Shown in pieces: positions 1-5,539 of a DNA stretch of 5,539 bases; the first letter of the stretch is position 1, and each line of letters starts with the position of its first letter. A program made the translations under genes and the position numbers. The DNA comes from Gammaproteobacteria bacterium (lineage in GTDB: Bacteria; Pseudomonadota; Gammaproteobacteria; Steroidobacterales; Steroidobacteraceae). The stretch lies in assembly GCA_030040525.1 (NCBI GenBank), contig JASHTN010000172.1:1-5539 (forward strand), in the 5' to 3' direction. Under the pieces are notes generated by a model. The model saw nothing but the letters and a program-made list of their open reading frames with translations. It did no database searches and was not told the origin of the DNA.

Positions 1-504
1 GGCGCGGCGCGCGTCCTCCTGGGCGCGGCGCCGCGTCTCCTCCTCCTCGACGCGCCGGCGGTTTTCCGCCTCCAGGCGCTCGCGCTCGCGCCGCTCCGCC
101 TCGGCGCGCTCGCTCTCGCGACGCGCAGCCTCCTCGGCCTCGTGGCGGCGGTGGTCGAGCTCGTCCTGCTGCGCGCGCGCCTGCTCCTGCAGGACGTCGC
201 GCTTGATGTAGGTGCGCTTCTGGCGTACCTCGACGTTCACCGTGCGCGCGCGCCCCTGGGCGGAGGCGAGCTTCAACGCGCTCTGCGTCTTGCGCTTCAG
301 GGTGATCTTGCGCGGCGCGCCGTCGCTATCGGCCTCGCTCCCGTGGCTGCGCCGCAGGTGGGTGAGGAGCTCGAGCTTCGCCTCATCGCTGATGCGGGCC
401 TCGGGCCCGTCCACCTTGATGCCGGCCTGGTCGAGCTGCACCAGCAGCCGGTCGACCGGCACCTTGAGGACTTCGGCAAACTGCGAAACGGTCACTTCGG
501 CCAT
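1..504 (-). CDS. infB: Translation initiation factor IF-2, N-terminal part (cut by window edge)
   Basis: IF-2 is the GTPase that brings initiator fMet-tRNA to the 30S subunit and promotes subunit joining. Only the first 168 codons are here. The start is ATG at 504-502, giving MAEVTVSQFAEVLKVPVDRL, which matches the small IF2_N domain (residues 1 to about 50, with LLVQLDQAGI). A basic linker follows with the conserved stretch LKRKTQSALKL (about 81-91) and VEVRQKRTYIKRD (about 103-115), typical of the IF2-associated domain in proteobacteria. From about residue 117 the chain becomes an Arg/Glu/Ala-rich charged helix (QDELDHRRHEAEEAARRES and on), as in long-form proteobacterial IF-2. The GTPase domain lies beyond base 1. 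A GAGG ribosome binding site (513-516) sits 8 bases before the ATG. It starts 25 bases after the nusA stop, in the same operon. The identification is firm from sequence and context. Confidence 0.96.
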   Translation of the reverse strand, partial: MAEVTVSQFAEVLKVPVDRLLVQLDQAGIKVDGPEARISDEAKLELLTHLRRSHGSEADSDGAPRKITLKRKTQSALKLASAQGRARTVNVEVRQKRTYIKRDVLQEQARAQQDELDHRRHEAEEAARRESERAEAERRERERLEAENRRRVEEEETRRRAQEDARRA

Positions 505-529
505 TGACTCAACCTCGTTCGCTCAGGCG

Positions 530-2026
530 TCACTGTCCCGCTTCGAACCATGGGGCGCGCGCCGTCATGATGAGCTTGGCGGCCTTCTCGGCCGCCAGCC
601 CCTCGATGTCGGCGAGCTCGTCGACCGACTGCTCGGCGAGATCCTCGCGGGTGCGTACGCCACGGCGAGCGAGCGCCAGCGCCAGATCCGGGCTCATGCC
701 CTCGAGCAGCAGCAGGTCCTCCGCCGGCATCGACTGGTCGAGGGTCTCTTCGCTGGCGATCGCCTGGGTAAGCAGCACGTCGCGCGCGCGGTTGCGCAGC
801 TCCTTGACGATGTCCTCGTCGAACTCCTCGATCGCGGCGAGCTCGGCCTGCGGCACGTAGGCGATCTCCTCGATGGTGGAGAAGCCCTCCTGGGCCAGGA
901 TGGTCGCGACGTCGGCGTCGACATCCAGCTGCTTCATGAAGTTCTGTACCAGCTCCTTCGACTCGGTCTCGCTCTTGGCTTCGGCGTCCGACTCGGTCAT
1001 CACGTTCAGGTCCCAGCCGGTCAGCTGGCTGGCGAGGCGGATGTTCTGGCCGCCGCGGCCGATGGCCTGCGAGAGCTTCTCCTCGCTGACTGCGATGTCC
1101 ATGCTGTGCGAGTCCTCGTCGACGACGATCGACATGACTTCCGCCGGCGACATGGCGTTGATGACGAACTGCGCGGCGTTGTCGTCGTAGGGAATGATGT
1201 CGACGCGCTCGCCGGCGATCTCGTTGGACACCGCCTGGACGCGCGAGCCGCGCATGCCGACGCAGGCGCCCACCGGGTCGATGCGCGGGTCGTTGCTGCG
1301 CACGGCAATCTTGGCGCGCACGCCCGGGTCACGGGCGGCGCCGAGGATCTGGATCAGGCCCTGGCCGACTTCGGGCACCTCGAGCTTGAACAACTCGATC
1401 AGGAACTCCGGCGCGGTCCGCGTCAGGAACAGCTGCGGCCCGCGCGGCTCCGAGCGCACCTCCTTCAGATACGCCTTGATGCGGTCCTGGGGCTTGGCCT
1501 GCTCGCGCGGAATCATGTCGGTGCGCGGCACGAAGCCCTCGGCGTTGCTGCCGAGGTCGACGTAGATGCCGTTGCGGTCGACCCGCTTGACGATGCCGCT
1601 CACCAGCGTGTTCACCCGCTCGCGGTACGCGTCCACCACCTGGGCGCGCTCGGCCTCGCGCACTTTCTGCACGATCACCTGCTTGGCCTGCTGCGCGGCG
1701 ATGCGGCCGAAAGCCACCGATTCGATGGGCTGCTCGACGAAGCCCCCGACCTCCGCCTTCGCGTCGACGTCGAGCGCGTCCTCGAGCCGCAGCTCGCGCT
1801 CGGGCACCTCGAGCTCCTTGGAGTCGTCGGCGAACACCTTCCAGCGCCGGAACGTCTCGTAGTCGCCGCTCCTGCGGTCGATCGCCACGCGCACATCCCA
1901 CTCCTCGCCGTGCTTCTTGCGGGTCGCGGACGCGAGCGCCGCCTCGAGCGCCTCGAAGATTACTTCCTTGTCGACGCCCTTCTCGTTGGAAACGGCGTCG
2001 ACCACCATCAGAATTTCCTTGTTCAC
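530..2026 (-). CDS. nusA: Transcription termination/antitermination factor NusA
   Basis: NusA binds RNA polymerase and nascent RNA, modulates pausing and intrinsic/Rho termination, and takes part in rRNA antitermination complexes. The product is 498 residues (E. coli about 495). Domains in order: polymerase-binding N-terminal domain (1 to about 130, opening MNKEILMVVDAVSNEK and containing DYETFRRWKV); S1 domain (about 135-200, GIVKRVDRNGIYVDLG); KH1 with GMRG at 257-260; KH2 with GRGG at 323-326; then two acidic helix-hairpin-helix repeats, AR1 (about 365-420, GFSTIEEIAYV) and AR2 (about 435-490, RGVRTREDLAEQSVDELADIEGL). Two AR repeats are a gamma/beta-proteobacterial trait. The start codon is GTG at 2026-2024. 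It is preferred over the in-frame ATG six codons later because the encoded MNKEIL matches the E. coli N-terminus and an AGAGGT site lies 8 bases upstream. It sits between rimP (40 bases away) and infB (25 bases away). Residues 225-228 read QILG where homologues I recall have EIKA or EIKG. Confidence 0.98.
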   Translation of the reverse strand: MNKEILMVVDAVSNEKGVDKEVIFEALEAALASATRKKHGEEWDVRVAIDRRSGDYETFRRWKVFADDSKELEVPERELRLEDALDVDAKAEVGGFVEQPIESVAFGRIAAQQAKQVIVQKVREAERAQVVDAYRERVNTLVSGIVKRVDRNGIYVDLGSNAEGFVPRTDMIPREQAKPQDRIKAYLKEVRSEPRGPQLFLTRTAPEFLIELFKLEVPEVGQGLIQILGAARDPGVRAKIAVRSNDPRIDPVGACVGMRGSRVQAVSNEIAGERVDIIPYDDNAAQFVINAMSPAEVMSIVVDEDSHSMDIAVSEEKLSQAIGRGGQNIRLASQLTGWDLNVMTESDAEAKSETESKELVQNFMKQLDVDADVATILAQEGFSTIEEIAYVPQAELAAIEEFDEDIVKELRNRARDVLLTQAIASEETLDQSMPAEDLLLLEGMSPDLALALARRGVRTREDLAEQSVDELADIEGLAAEKAAKLIMTARAPWFEAGQ

Positions 2027-2034
2027 TCTCTCGT

Positions 2035-2040
2035 ACCTCT
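2035..2040 (-). promoter_or_regulatory. Ribosome binding site of nusA
   Basis: On the minus strand this reads AGAGGT and lies 8 bases before the GTG at 2026-2024. It supports the GTG as the true nusA start rather than the ATG six codons downstream. Confidence 0.75.
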
Positions 2041-2066
2041 ACGCCCTTGACTTCGCAGCCCCCGCC

Positions 2067-2519
2067 TCAGGAGGCGAGCCGCGCCTTGCCAATCTCCGCA
2101 AATCCCACCGCCACCTGCTCGCGATCGACCGCGAGCGCGATGCCCTCCGCGCCCACCGAGAGCAGCGTCCCCGTGTAGCGCCGCCGCCCGTCGCGCGGCT
2201 CCTTCAGCTCGACGAACACCCGCGAGCCGACGAAGCGCCCGAAGTGCTCCGGCGTGCGCAGCACCCGGTCGAAGCCGGGCGAGGACACCTCCAGCGTGTA
2301 GGCCGCCGGTATCGGGTCCGCAACGTCGAGCAGCGCCGACACCTCGCGGCTCACCCGCTCGCAGTCCTCGAGCCCGACGCCCTGCGGAGCGTCTATAAAG
2401 AGTCGCAGCACGCCGCGCCGGTGCCCGCCGCCATACTCGAGCTCGACCAGCTCGAACCCGAGCCGTGCCACCAGCGGCTCGACCAGTGTCAGCAACCGCT
2501 CGCGCAAAGCTCCTGCCAT
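2067..2519 (-). CDS. rimP: Ribosome maturation factor RimP
   Basis: RimP (formerly YhbC/P15a) binds the free 30S subunit and assists late assembly of the head region. The product is 150 residues, the same length as I recall for E. coli. The N-terminal alpha/beta domain (about 1-77) contains LVEPLVARLGFELVELEY, the conserved LRLFIDAPQGVGLEDCERVS and DVADPI. The junction LEVSSPGFDRVLRTPEHFGRFVG (about 77-98) is the family hallmark, where homologues usually have SPGLDR. The C-terminal SH3-like barrel follows (about 99-150) and ends IGKARLAS. The reading frame stays open 22 codons further upstream to an ATG at 2585. That extension runs through the terminator hairpin at 2544-2569, its sequence is unlike RimP, and it overshoots the family length, so ATG 2519-2517 is chosen. 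The ribosome binding site there is poor: a GGGG run only 2 bases from the ATG, and a GGA a little further off. It is the first gene of the rimP-nusA-infB operon. Confidence 0.96.
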   Translation of the reverse strand: MAGALRERLLTLVEPLVARLGFELVELEYGGGHRRGVLRLFIDAPQGVGLEDCERVSREVSALLDVADPIPAAYTLEVSSPGFDRVLRTPEHFGRFVGSRVFVELKEPRDGRRRYTGTLLSVGAEGIALAVDREQVAVGFAEIGKARLAS

Positions 2520-2543
2520 CGCCCCAATCCGTCCGTCCCGCTC

Positions 2544-2569
2544 AAACAAAAATGGGCCCCAAGGCCCAT
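2544..2569 (-). terminator. Intrinsic terminator 2, just upstream of rimP
   Basis: On the minus strand a perfect 7-pair stem, ATGGGCC (2569-2563) with GGCCCAT (2558-2552), closes a TTGG loop and is followed by TTTTGTTT (2551-2544). The rimP ATG lies 24 bases further on, so termination here would prevent expression of the whole operon from the upstream promoter. The hairpin could also affect ribosome access to the rimP start. It is oriented for leftward transcription only. Confidence 0.7.
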
Positions 2570-2585
2570 CCAACCGATCCACCAC

Positions 2586-2600
2586 CCCCCATCATGGGGG
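2586..2600 (-). other. Hairpin between the two leader terminators
   Basis: CCCCCA and TGGGGG form 6 pairs around a 3-base loop. No T-run follows in either direction, so it is not a terminator itself. Its G-rich arm (2586-2590 in plus-strand coordinates) could instead pair with the C-rich 5' arm of terminator 1 (2623-2627), which would disrupt that terminator. That alternative pairing is inference. Confidence 0.5.
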
Positions 2601-2603
2601 CTG

Positions 2604-2631
2604 AAAACAAAAAAGCCCCGTTGGGGGCCTT
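2604..2631 (-). terminator. Intrinsic terminator 1 in the rimP leader
   Basis: On the minus strand AAGGCCCC (2631-2624) pairs with GGGGC plus the first T residues (2619-2612) around a CAAC loop. The core is 5 G-C pairs, extended by one G-U and two A-U pairs. It is followed by TTTTTTGTTTT (2614-2604), a textbook U-tract. It lies about 130 bases downstream of the expected transcript start and about 85 bases before rimP. No minus-strand gene is seen upstream for which it could be the 3' end, so it most likely attenuates the rimP operon or ends a short stand-alone RNA. Confidence 0.75.
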
Positions 2632-2752
2632 CCGGTCTCGTGCTGTCGGGGGCGCCGCGCCTCCCTTGCGGGACGCCCTCCTGGGGACGCCCCTGCGGAC
2701 ACGCGGCACCAGCCACCCGTCCCCCGGGGTAAGTCCCATCGGGGGGCCGGGC

Positions 2753-2781
2753 ATTCTACCCAAACCCCGCCGGCAGTGGAA
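2753..2781 (-). promoter_or_regulatory. Candidate sigma-70 promoter of the rimP-nusA-infB operon
   Basis: On the minus strand TAGAAT (2758-2753) matches the -10 consensus at 5 of 6 positions. The hexamer 17 bases upstream, TTCCAC (2781-2776), matches the -35 consensus poorly. Transcription would begin near 2747-2746, just before the leader hairpin. The placement upstream of the operon and its structured leader supports it. No experimental start site is known to me. Confidence 0.55.
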
Positions 2782-2786
2782 CCGGC
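2769..2786. repeat. Inverted repeat between the divergent promoters
   Basis: GCCGG (2769-2773) and CCGGC (2782-2786) form a perfect 5-base inverted repeat around 8 bases. A direct repeat CCGGCAG also occurs at 2770-2776 and 2782-2788, and GGCAG (2784-2788) is mirrored by CTGCC (2802-2806) around the TATGAT box. The cluster lies on the -35 side of both candidate promoters, so it could be a protein binding site. It does not resemble the HutC operator as I remember it (a TTGTATGTACAA-type palindrome). Chance is possible in DNA this GC-rich. Confidence 0.35.
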
Positions 2787-2789
2787 AGG

Positions 2790-2795
2790 TATGAT
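2790..2795 (+). promoter_or_regulatory. Candidate -10 box of the hutUI promoter
   Basis: TATGAT matches the -10 consensus at 5 of 6 positions and stands out as AT-rich in GC-rich sequence. It would start a transcript near 2802, about 26 bases before the hutU ATG. No recognisable -35 box lies 16-18 bases upstream and there is no extended TG motif, which would fit a promoter that needs an activator or another sigma factor. Inference only. Confidence 0.4.
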
Positions 2796-2827
2796 TCCCG
2801 GCTGCCGAGCCCCGAGGGTGACTCCTT

Positions 2828-4501
2828 ATGAACGACGCCTCCGCCCCGCCGACCGTACGCGCCCCGCGCGGCACCACCTTGAGCTGCCGCAGCTGGCTCA
2901 CGGAGGCGCCGCTGCGCATGTTGATGAACAACCTCGATCCGGAAGTCGCCGAGCGCCCCGCCGAGCTCGTGGTCTACGGCGGCATCGCCAAGGCGGCACG
3001 CAACTGGGAATGTTTCCGGCAGATCGTCGCTGCGCTGCGCGCCCTCAAGGAGGACGAGACGCTGCTCGTTCAGTCGGGCAAGCCCGTCGGTGTCTTCCGC
3101 ACGCACCCCGACGCTCCACGGGTGCTGCTCGCCAACTCGAACCTCGTGGCGCGTTGGGCCGACTGGGAGCATTTCAACGCCCTCGATCGCAAGGGCCTCA
3201 TGATGTACGGTCAGATGACCGCGGGGTCCTGGATCTACATCGGCAGCCAGGGCATCGTTCAGGGCACCTACGAGACCTTCGTCGAGATGGGCCGCCAGCA
3301 CTACGGCGGCGACCTCGCGGGCCGCTGGATTCTGACCGCGGGCCTCGGGGGAATGGGCGGGGCGCAGCCGCTCGCGGCCACCATGGCGGGCGCCTCCATG
3401 CTGGCGGTGGAGTGTCGCCCGGAGCGCATCGCCAAGCGCCTGCAGACGAAGTACCTCGACCTCGAGGCGCAGAGCCTCGATGAAGCGCTGGCGCGGCTCG
3501 AGCGCGCGCGCGCGAGCGGCAAGCCCGTGTCCGTGGGACTCCTCGGTAACGCCTGCGAGGTGCTTCCGGAGCTCCTCGCCCGCGGGGTGCGTCCCGATGC
3601 GGTCACCGACCAGACCTCGGCACACGATCCGGTGAACGGCTACCTGCCGCGCGGCTGGACACTCGAGCAGTGGGACCGGCTGCGGCGCGAGAGCCCCGCG
3701 CAGGTCGCCGCCGAGGCGCGCACCTCCATGGCGCGCCATGTCGAGGCAATGCTCGGCTTCCGCAAGCTCGGCATTCCCGTGTTCGACTACGGCAACAACC
3801 TGCGGCAGATGGCCTTCGACGCCGGCGTCAGGGACGCGTTCGCCTTCCCGGGCTTCGTGCCCGCGTATATGCGGCCGCTGTTCTGCAGCGGCAAGGGCCC
3901 GTTCCGCTGGGCCGCGCTCTCCGGCGATCCCGAGGACATCTACCGCACCGACGCCAGGGTGCGCGAGCTGCTCCCGGAGGATGAGCATCTGCACCATTGG
4001 CTCGACATGGCCCGCGAGCGCATTCAATTCCAGGGCCTGCCGGCGCGCATCTGCTGGGTGGGGCTCGGCGACCGGCACCGGCTTGGCCTCGCCTTCAACG
4101 AGATGGTAGCGCGCGGGGAGCTCAAGGCGCCGGTGGTCATCGGCCGCGATCATCTCGATTCCGGCTCCGTCGCGAGTCCCAACCGCGAGACCGAGGCGAT
4201 GCGCGACGGCTCGGACGCAGTCGCCGACTGGCCGCTGCTGAACGCGCTGCTCAACACGGCCAGCGGCGCCACCTGGGTCTCGATCCACCACGGCGGCGGC
4301 GTCGGCATGGGCTACTCGCAGCACGCCGGGCTGGTGATCGTGTGCGACGGCACCGAGGCCGCGGCGCGCCGCATCGAGCGGGTGCTGTGGAACGATCCGG
4401 CGAGCGGCGTGATGCGCCACGCCGACGCCGGCTACGAGGCGGCGATCGAGTGCGCGCGCGAGAAGGGGCTCAACCTGCCGTTCCTCGCCCCCAGCCGCTG
4501 A
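2828..4501 (+). CDS. hutU: Urocanate hydratase (urocanase)
   Basis: This cytosolic enzyme catalyses the second step of histidine degradation, adding water to urocanate to give 4-imidazolone-5-propionate, with tightly bound NAD+ acting as an electrophile. The product is 557 residues, the usual length (P. putida about 557). The urocanase signature FQGLPARICW is at 401-410, with the conserved cysteine at 409 (numbered Cys410 in the P. putida enzyme). The NAD-binding glycine-rich loop is GLGGMGGAQ (172-180). Other family blocks are intact: LTEAPLRMLMNNLDP (24-38), GSWIYIGSQGIVQGTYETF (133-151), TDQTSAHDP (260-268), GRDHLDSGSV (439-448) and HHGGGVGMGYSQHAG (487-501). The ATG at 2828 is preceded by GAGG (2814-2817), about 10 bases away, and its N-terminus aligns with homologues. 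It is first in a hutU-hutI unit and divergent from rimP. No damage or missing key residue is seen. Confidence 0.98.
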   Translation: MNDASAPPTVRAPRGTTLSCRSWLTEAPLRMLMNNLDPEVAERPAELVVYGGIAKAARNWECFRQIVAALRALKEDETLLVQSGKPVGVFRTHPDAPRVLLANSNLVARWADWEHFNALDRKGLMMYGQMTAGSWIYIGSQGIVQGTYETFVEMGRQHYGGDLAGRWILTAGLGGMGGAQPLAATMAGASMLAVECRPERIAKRLQTKYLDLEAQSLDEALARLERARASGKPVSVGLLGNACEVLPELLARGVRPDAVTDQTSAHDPVNGYLPRGWTLEQWDRLRRESPAQVAAEARTSMARHVEAMLGFRKLGIPVFDYGNNLRQMAFDAGVRDAFAFPGFVPAYMRPLFCSGKGPFRWAALSGDPEDIYRTDARVRELLPEDEHLHHWLDMARERIQFQGLPARICWVGLGDRHRLGLAFNEMVARGELKAPVVIGRDHLDSGSVASPNRETEAMRDGSDAVADWPLLNALLNTASGATWVSIHHGGGVGMGYSQHAGLVIVCDGTEAAARRIERVLWNDPASGVMRHADAGYEAAIECAREKGLNLPFLAPSR

Positions 4502-4511
4502 CGGACCGCGC

Positions 4512-5539
4512 GTGCCCGAAGCGTTCAAGCTCTGGCGCAACGCGCGCCTCGCCACCTGCGACCCGGCGGCGGGTCGGATCTCAGCGGGGGCGTTCCTCAC
4601 CCGCGGCGGCCGCATCGAGTGGCTGGGCGCGGAGGCGGCGCTGCCGCCGACGCCGGCCGCGGAGCTGCACGATCTCGGCGGCGCGTGGGTGACGCCCGGG
4701 CTCATCGACTGTCACACCCACCTGGTATTCGCCGGCACACGCGCCGCCGAGTACGCCGAGCGGCTGCGCGGGCGCTCCTACGAGGAGATCGCGCTCGCCG
4801 GCGGCGGCATCCTCTCGAGCGTGCGCGCGGTGCGCGAGGCGAGCGAGGAGCAGCTCTTCGATGCCAGCGCCCCGAGGCTCGCGGCGCTGCTTGCCGAGGG
4901 CGTCACCACCGTCGAGATCAAGTCCGGCTACGGCCTGACGCTCGCGGACGAGGCGAAGATGCTGCGCGTGGCCCGCGCGCTCGGCCGCGCCTTTCCGGTG
5001 ACCGTGCGCACCACGCTGCTCGCGGCGCACACCGTGCCGCCGGAGTACCGCGGGCGCGCCGATGAGTACATCGACGCCATCGCGCGCGACTGGCTGCCGG
5101 CGCTCGCGCGCGAGGGGCTGGTCGATGCGGTGGACGTATTCTGCGAGCGCATCGCCTTCGACACTGCCCAGGCGCAGCGGCTGTTCGCGGCGGCGCGCGC
5201 CCTCGGGCTGCCGGTGAAGATGCACGCCGAGCAGCTCTCCAACCTCGGCGGCACGCTGCTCGCCGCGCGGCACGGCGCCCTCTCCTGCGATCATCTCGAG
5301 TACGCCGGCGAGGCCGAGGCCACGGCGCTCGCCGGCGCCGGGACGGTGGCGGTGCTGCTGCCGGTTGCCTTCTACTGCCTGGCGGGTGAGCGCAAGCCGC
5401 CGCTCGCGGCGCTGCGCGCCGCGGGAGCGGCGCTCGCGGTGGCGAGCGACTGCAATCCGGGCTCCGCGCCCGGCGCCTCGCTCCTCACCGCCATGAGCAT
5501 GGCGACCCGGCTGTTCGGCCTCACTGCCGAGGAGGCGCT
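4512..5539 (+). CDS. hutI: Imidazolonepropionase, 3' end missing (cut by window edge)
   Basis: This metal-dependent amidohydrolase carries out the third step of histidine degradation, hydrolysing 4-imidazolone-5-propionate (the HutU product) to N-formimino-L-glutamate. 342 codons are present; the family has about 405 residues, so roughly 60 are missing. Family motifs in order: GGAWVTPGLIDCHTHLVFAG, with metal ligands His68 and His70; GGGI (about 97-100); TTVEIKSGYGL; AAHTVPPEY; VDVFCE; KMHAEQLSNLGG with metal ligand His238; DHLEYAG (His261); LLPVAFYCL; and ASDCNPG with metal ligand Asp313. By family alignment these correspond to His80, His82, His249 and Asp324 of the B. subtilis enzyme. The start is GTG at 4512, 10 bases after the hutU stop. 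No better in-frame start precedes the HTH motif, and the encoded KLWRNARLAT aligns with the usual N-terminus. There is no clear Shine-Dalgarno sequence, so translation may depend on coupling to hutU. Confidence 0.97.
   Translation, partial: MPEAFKLWRNARLATCDPAAGRISAGAFLTRGGRIEWLGAEAALPPTPAAELHDLGGAWVTPGLIDCHTHLVFAGTRAAEYAERLRGRSYEEIALAGGGILSSVRAVREASEEQLFDASAPRLAALLAEGVTTVEIKSGYGLTLADEAKMLRVARALGRAFPVTVRTTLLAAHTVPPEYRGRADEYIDAIARDWLPALAREGLVDAVDVFCERIAFDTAQAQRLFAAARALGLPVKMHAEQLSNLGGTLLAARHGALSCDHLEYAGEAEATALAGAGTVAVLLPVAFYCLAGERKPPLAALRAAGAALAVASDCNPGSAPGASLLTAMSMATRLFGLTAEEA

Larger units (their letters stand above)
2520..2747 (-). ncRNA. Structured rimP operon leader (candidate attenuator)
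   Basis: This is the untranslated leader between the candidate promoter and the rimP start, read on the minus strand. Hand folding gives, 5' to 3': a hairpin pairing 2740-2745 with 2721-2726, and inside it 2735-2737 with 2727-2729; a closing stem of 9 pairs including one G-U, joining 2702-2710 to 2651-2659; within that stem a GGGG-CGT-CCCC hairpin (2683-2693) and a TCCC-GCAA-GGGA hairpin (2662-2673) with a GNRA tetraloop; terminator 1 (2604-2631); a 6-pair hairpin (2586-2600); terminator 2 (2544-2569). I saw no tRNA gene here, although in E. coli metY precedes rimP. As I remember it, Rfam describes a rimP leader that ends in a Rho-independent terminator; I cannot test whether this sequence matches. 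The regulatory role and the ligand or protein sensed are inference; autocontrol by NusA is one possibility. The pairing is read directly, but GC-rich DNA forms stems easily. Confidence 0.6.

Noticed and set aside
212..2050. A 612-codon open frame on the plus strand opposite nusA
   Set aside because: It is antisense to a fully recognisable nusA, its translation is low-complexity (Arg/Leu/Asp/His-rich) with no family motif, and such frames arise from GC-rich third positions.
2520..2585. A longer RimP starting at ATG 2585 (22 extra residues)
   Set aside because: The extra residues are encoded by the terminator stem-loop, are unlike RimP, and make the protein longer than the family norm; ATG 2519 gives exactly 150 residues.
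2670..2692. A 9-base direct repeat GGGACGCCC (2670-2678 and 2684-2692) as a possible mobile-element trace
   Set aside because: It lies inside the leader hairpins, has no flanking element or target duplication, and is explained by the GC-rich stems.
2769..2790. A tRNA T-arm-like stem with a GGTTC motif on the minus strand
   Set aside because: The loop would be 8 bases without the TTCRANY pattern, and no acceptor stem, anticodon arm or D-arm could be placed around it.
2489..2931. Small open frames across the rimP-hutU intergenic region on both strands
   Set aside because: They overlap the terminators and promoters, have no ribosome binding sites, and are Pro/Gly/Arg-rich noise. I saw no supported small gene here.
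2756..4705. A 649-codon open frame on the minus strand opposite hutU
   Set aside because: It is the antisense shadow of hutU. The product is Ala/Arg/His-rich without a recognisable domain, and its ATG-side end runs into hutI with no ribosome binding site or operon logic.

Overview
The window comes from a GC-rich proteobacterium, most likely a gammaproteobacterium. NusA has the two C-terminal acidic repeats typical of gamma/beta-proteobacteria, and the gene order rimP-nusA-infB and the protein sequences (from memory of E. coli and Pseudomonas homologues) fit that group. I cannot name a genus. The window holds two divergent transcription units that share one intergenic region at about 2520-2827.

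Leftward (minus strand), reading from the centre to base 1: a candidate promoter (TAGAAT at 2753-2758), a long structured leader (about 2747-2520) with two intrinsic terminators pointing toward the genes, then rimP (2519-2067), nusA (2026-530) and the first 168 codons of infB (504-1, cut by the window edge). These encode a 30S maturation factor, a transcription elongation/termination factor and translation initiation factor IF-2, the classical rimP-nusA-infB operon.

Rightward (plus strand): hutU, urocanate hydratase (2828-4501, complete), followed after 10 bases by hutI, imidazolonepropionase (4512 to the window end, missing roughly the last 60 residues). They carry out steps 2 and 3 of histidine degradation (urocanate to 4-imidazolone-5-propionate to N-formimino-L-glutamate). 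Other hut genes (hutH, hutG or hutF, the regulator hutC) are not visible here.

The coding part is ordinary and well conserved. The most interesting stretch is the roughly 230-base rimP leader. No gene on the minus strand lies upstream within the window that its terminators could serve, and it can fold into a 5' hairpin, a closed multi-branch element with a GNRA tetraloop, a terminator, a third hairpin and a second terminator. That is the layout of a transcription attenuator controlling the operon that encodes NusA itself. An Rfam family for a rimP leader exists as I remember it, so this may be a divergent member rather than a new class.
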